Below are positions 61,339-64,000 of a DNA stretch of 64,000 bases, one piece after another. Position numbers and translations under genes: made by a program. Source of the stretch: Tetradesmus obliquus (taxonomy: Eukaryota > Chlorophyta > Chlorophyceae > Sphaeropleales > Scenedesmaceae); NCBI GenBank assembly GCA_030272155.1, contig CP126194.1:3463501-3527500 (forward strand), written 5' to 3'. The notes below the pieces were generated by a model. The model was not told the DNA's origin and searched no databases. It saw only the letters and a program-made list of their open reading frames with translations. Every line of letters starts with the position of its first letter. Position 1 is the first letter of the stretch.

Positions 61339-62430
61339 GGAGGGAGCCGCTTCGCGCGGGGCTGCTGCTGCTGCTGTTACTGCTGGCGGCAGCGTCGCAG
61401 GGTTTGCACTGCCTGCAAACTGCTCTTGAGCAGTGGGTGATGTGGAGCGCAGCGGCAGCTCTGCCGCTGCTGCTGCTGATGGGGCAGGGGTCACAGCGCT
61501 TGCTGTTGGTGCGCTGTTTGGCCTTGCAGCAGCTGCAGGCGAGGAAGCTTTGCCTGCCATGTTTGCTGCTGCAGCCGCAGCTGTGACGGCAGGAGGAGCT
61601 GTTGCAGGAGAGCTGCTTGCAACAAACTGCTCCTGGTCAACAGTGCCAGCCGTGCTGGCGATGGTGCTGCTGCTGCTACTTGCCTGTTTAGCTGGAGTTG
61701 GTGCCTTGCTGCCTTGCGCACTGCTGCTGCTTGTGCTGCTGTTACTGCGGAACGGAAGTGAGGCGAGTGCTGCAACAAGCGTCACTGGAAAGGAGGCCTT
61801 GCGTGATGCAGACACACGCTCTGCATTGGAGCCAGAAGCAACGCTGCTGATGCCGCTGCTGCCGCTGCTGGTGTCGCTGCCACTTGCGTATCCACTGTCT
61901 GAGCCGCTCACTGTAGCTGTGGGTGGAGGTGTAGCTGGGTACGAGCTGCTGCTGCCGCTGCTGCTGCTGGTACTTGCTGCTGCTGTTGTGGCCTTCACAA
62001 GGTTCTCAGGGGAGCTGTCCTGGTGCTTTTCTTGGCGTCCTGGTGTTTCTGCTGATGGCACTGCTGCCACAGCAGCACCAGGGCGCCTCTGCCTGAAATA
62101 GCCTTGTGGCCCTGCAGAGCGTGCAGGAGCAGCAACAGCAACCCAGCAGTCAGCTTTCGTGCCATGGTGTGTTAGTTACTGGTATGTGGCATGTGCTGGT
62201 TGTGTCCCGGCTCGCTGCATGCTGCACAGGTGATTCATGCAAGCTGGCAGGTATCCAGCAGGTGTCCCTGCGGTTGTATGTGGATCTGGTGATGGCCATG
62301 GAGCGGAAACAGCGGGTCCGCACAAGACATAGCAACATAACATAGGCTAATGCAGCAGCTTACGTGCAGAGATTCGCCTGACGCTGTGTCCTGGCTGACT
62401 ATGGGTCACTGCTCTGTTGAGCTGCAACAT
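58838..62430 (-). CDS. low-complexity Ala/Ser-rich protein with a duplicated exon (875 aa)
   Basis: Four exons, all joined in phase 1: 62430-62364, 62111-60648, 60284-59916 and 59565-58838 (TAA). The N-terminus (MLQLNRAVTHSQPGHSVRRI then ARPQGYFRQRRPGAAVAAV) is basic, Ser-rich and free of acidic residues, like a plastid or mitochondrial leader. Exon 2 carries three units of the pattern (E/Q)-x-F-x-x-S-x-x-P-A-x-x-PPAVTAAAA. Exons 2 and 3 both end in an almost identical block of about 80 residues (DSSWGSATDEEESEQQAKAA, LELLLHPEQVEQELLQQQAA, GRPISVSTDYIDAMVKAAVE). Exons 3 and 4 both begin GMPH(P/Q)GSTTDASS. Exon 4 has two HPGAATFF units and ends SSWWGWWSGGGSSDQEEF. The conserved block is the only well-structured part and is probably helical. 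No family was recognised. The first exon is supported by a good donor and matching phase. Confidence 0.7.
59570..61010 (-). repeat. ~720-732 bp tandem duplication containing an exon
   Basis: 60643-60882 and 59911-60150 match at an offset of 732 with two differences seen in about 240 bases. Flanking intron segments are recognisably related (shared CGCATTGGCAACT, GTGCCAGGCGCA, AGCATTCAC) but far more diverged than the exon. Confidence 0.85.
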
Positions 62431-63654
62431 ACTGAGAACCCGTTCAAAACTGGTGATCCGCTTGCTGACCTATGCCTTGAGATGGATACGTCAGACGACC
62501 AAGCCTGCTTTGTAGTTGCACAACGCCCAGCTGCAGGATCGCGAAGGGCGTGAGAGTGACAACGACTTGTGCACACGAGGCAAAGACGTTGCAGCAAACA
62601 GGTGCATACACGGCAATGAGCAGTGCATCCGTTTAAAAGGTTGTGCAACAAGCCGTTTGCGACTGTAGCGACATCAGTGCGAGAAGGACAGTGCTGACTG
62701 TTACAGCAGCTGGGCCCAGGTCACAGCATGCTGTTTGACAGCAACCCGCCGTTCCTTGTCGATTTCCGCTGGCCATCGCTGCAGCCGACATTGTTGCTTT
62801 GGCTGCGGACCTATCCTTGTAGCAGCCTTGCACTGCCGTCATGTGCACGATTTGTGGTATGGCACTTTCATGCAGGAGGGGGTGCACATTCACAGCGTAG
62901 GACCTCCTTTGCACGCAACTTGTACAGCAGCAATGTATTATGAGTTGCAGGAAAGACATTGCAGATCGGAATGTATGTTTGAGCCAAGTATCGACTTCAT
63001 TTACACATGCGCGAAGATACAACACAGCGTACCAGACGCATAACTGCGAGTGGGCCCGTGATCCAACAAGTACAAGCACCCTCGAGCACCACCGCCGCCA
63101 GCACCAGACACACACCGAATGCTACCTAGGCTCACCAACCCACTGCACCAGCATGAGCGAGCATCACAACGCCGTTGCGCTGAAAGCCCTGCAACACTGC
63201 CAGCAGTAAACACACGCTCCGTTCCTGCCAGACGCGAGGGTGCCTCTGCCTGCACCCTGAACACAGCTGCAGACCTGCACCGCCCCAGAGCACACACACA
63301 CAGAACAGCCTCAACCTCTCCAGACAACAACACCCCTGCTCAGCCCAACTGCTGCTGCCACCGCTGCTTCAAAACTGCTGCTGCACACCCTCTCAGGCCA
63401 CACCCTGATCTCTGCGGCTCGTCACTCGCTCTCGTCCCAGCCTCGCTGCATCAGGCGCGCTCAAGAAAGCAGCGCCGCTGCAGCTCACCCAAGGGCTGCA
63501 GTACTGTGCTTCAAACGCCGGTTCCCTCTGGTGTCACTTGCAGCATGACTGCAGCGCGTGCCAGGCCGCAGTTTGACTAGCCGGAGTGCTGCTGCGGCCG
63601 CAGCCATGCAAGCTGTTAGGCCCGCAGGCTGTTTGTTATAACGGCCGTTTGAAT
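62431..63654. other. intergenic region upstream of the 62430 start
   Basis: About 1.2 kb. Holds the promoter of the gene to the left and the 3' UTR of the gene to the right. Reading frames are short and show no family resemblance. Confidence 0.5.
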
Positions 63655-64000
63655 TTAGGAGACAGGCACCACCTCCTTCTCAGTAATGCGCTCGTACACC
63701 TCACGCACCTGCAGGCACAGCAACACGCAGCAGTGAGTGATGTTGCATAGCGTTGACGAGGGCGTGCATGTACTGGCTGCCCAGGTAAAAGTGCTGCCGT
63801 CCTGCAGGAGCCTTGGTGATAAAACTCTGCCGCAATTTGCTGGCTGTTCACTGAGGGCTGAACCCCGCTGCAAGCTGGAGGAAGCAGCATTCTGCACACC
63901 AACGCTTGCAGGACAAGCAAAAGCTCCCTCACCCCAAACACCCCGGCAGCACAAGCAAGAACTTTCCCACCCCCAACAACCCTGCAGGACCGCCCTGCGC
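63655..64000 (-). CDS. 3' end of an unidentified gene (last exon 63708-63655)
   Basis: The last exon encodes VREVYERITEKEVVPVS and a TAA stop. It is preceded by a canonical acceptor (TGTGCCTGCAG on the minus strand). The rest of the window to 64000 appears to be intron; I could not place a second exon there. The 17 residues are well-ordered and not repetitive, so a conserved protein is likely, but they are too few for a name. Confidence 0.55.
   Translation of the reverse strand, partial: RRAVLQGCWGWESSCLCCRGVWGEGAFACPASVGVQNAASSSLQRGSALSEQPANCGRVLSPRLLQDGSTFTWAASTCTPSSTLCNITHCCVLLCLQVREVYERITEKEVVPVS

Noticed and set aside
62101..62163. Signal peptide starting at ATG 62163 (MARKLTAGLLLLLLHALQ)
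   Set aside because: It is out of frame with the following exon, and the Leu run is a CTG tract just before an acceptor. The exon at 62430-62364 fits the phase instead.

Overview
The window is nuclear DNA of a green alga. Genes have many short introns with GT-AG junctions, predicted proteins begin with plastid-type leaders, and chlorophyte-style TGTAA polyadenylation signals can be seen. CAG/CTG triplet runs are extreme in both exons and introns. Triplet richness together with moderate rather than very high GC suggests a Sphaeropleales alga of the Scenedesmus/Tetradesmus type. That placement is inference; no rRNA or plastid marker is present. All gene models were assembled by hand from frame, splice phase and family knowledge, and there is no transcript evidence.

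Layout from left to right. 1-2113 (-): 5' exons of UTP10/HEATR1, a small-subunit processome factor. 3312-5190 (+): a conserved plastid-type protein of unknown function. 5933-6475 (+): an intronless [2Fe-2S] ferredoxin with a C-terminal tail. 8397-15431 (-): a complete 13-exon SMU1 splicing factor. 15974-20934 (+): a secretory sulfotransferase with an embedded WW-like module. 22328-24.6 kb (-): an organellar ribosome recycling factor. 25220-29565 (+): an Sfi1-like Trp-repeat protein. 30164-33048 (-): a TPR protein. 33573-36366 (+): a RING protein whose zinc-binding domain is split by 179 residues. 38891-41445 (+): a Gln-rich protein. 45202-54343 (-): a 2,828-residue low-complexity membrane protein. 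55130-57561 (-): a coiled-coil protein. 58838-62430 (-): an 875-residue low-complexity protein with a duplicated exon. 63655-64000 (-): the last exon of a gene that continues past the window.

The left and middle parts (0-36 kb) are mostly divergent gene pairs sharing 0.5-1.2 kb promoter regions. The right part (45-62.5 kb) is three consecutive minus-strand genes rich in Ala, Ser and Gln. The housekeeping genes (UTP10, SMU1, RRF, ferredoxin) are intact and share no pathway, so there is no operon logic.

The most unusual signal is a class of exon-edge duplications. Short copies of one end of an exon, including its splice site, are scattered through the introns next to the parent exon. I count 19 in four genes, and 18 keep the splice dinucleotide. 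SMU1, itself a spliceosome component, carries 13 of them. A second pattern is that CTG-oriented triplet tracts repeatedly sit just upstream of 3' splice sites, whereas most exonic tracts read CAG/GCA/AGC on the coding strand.
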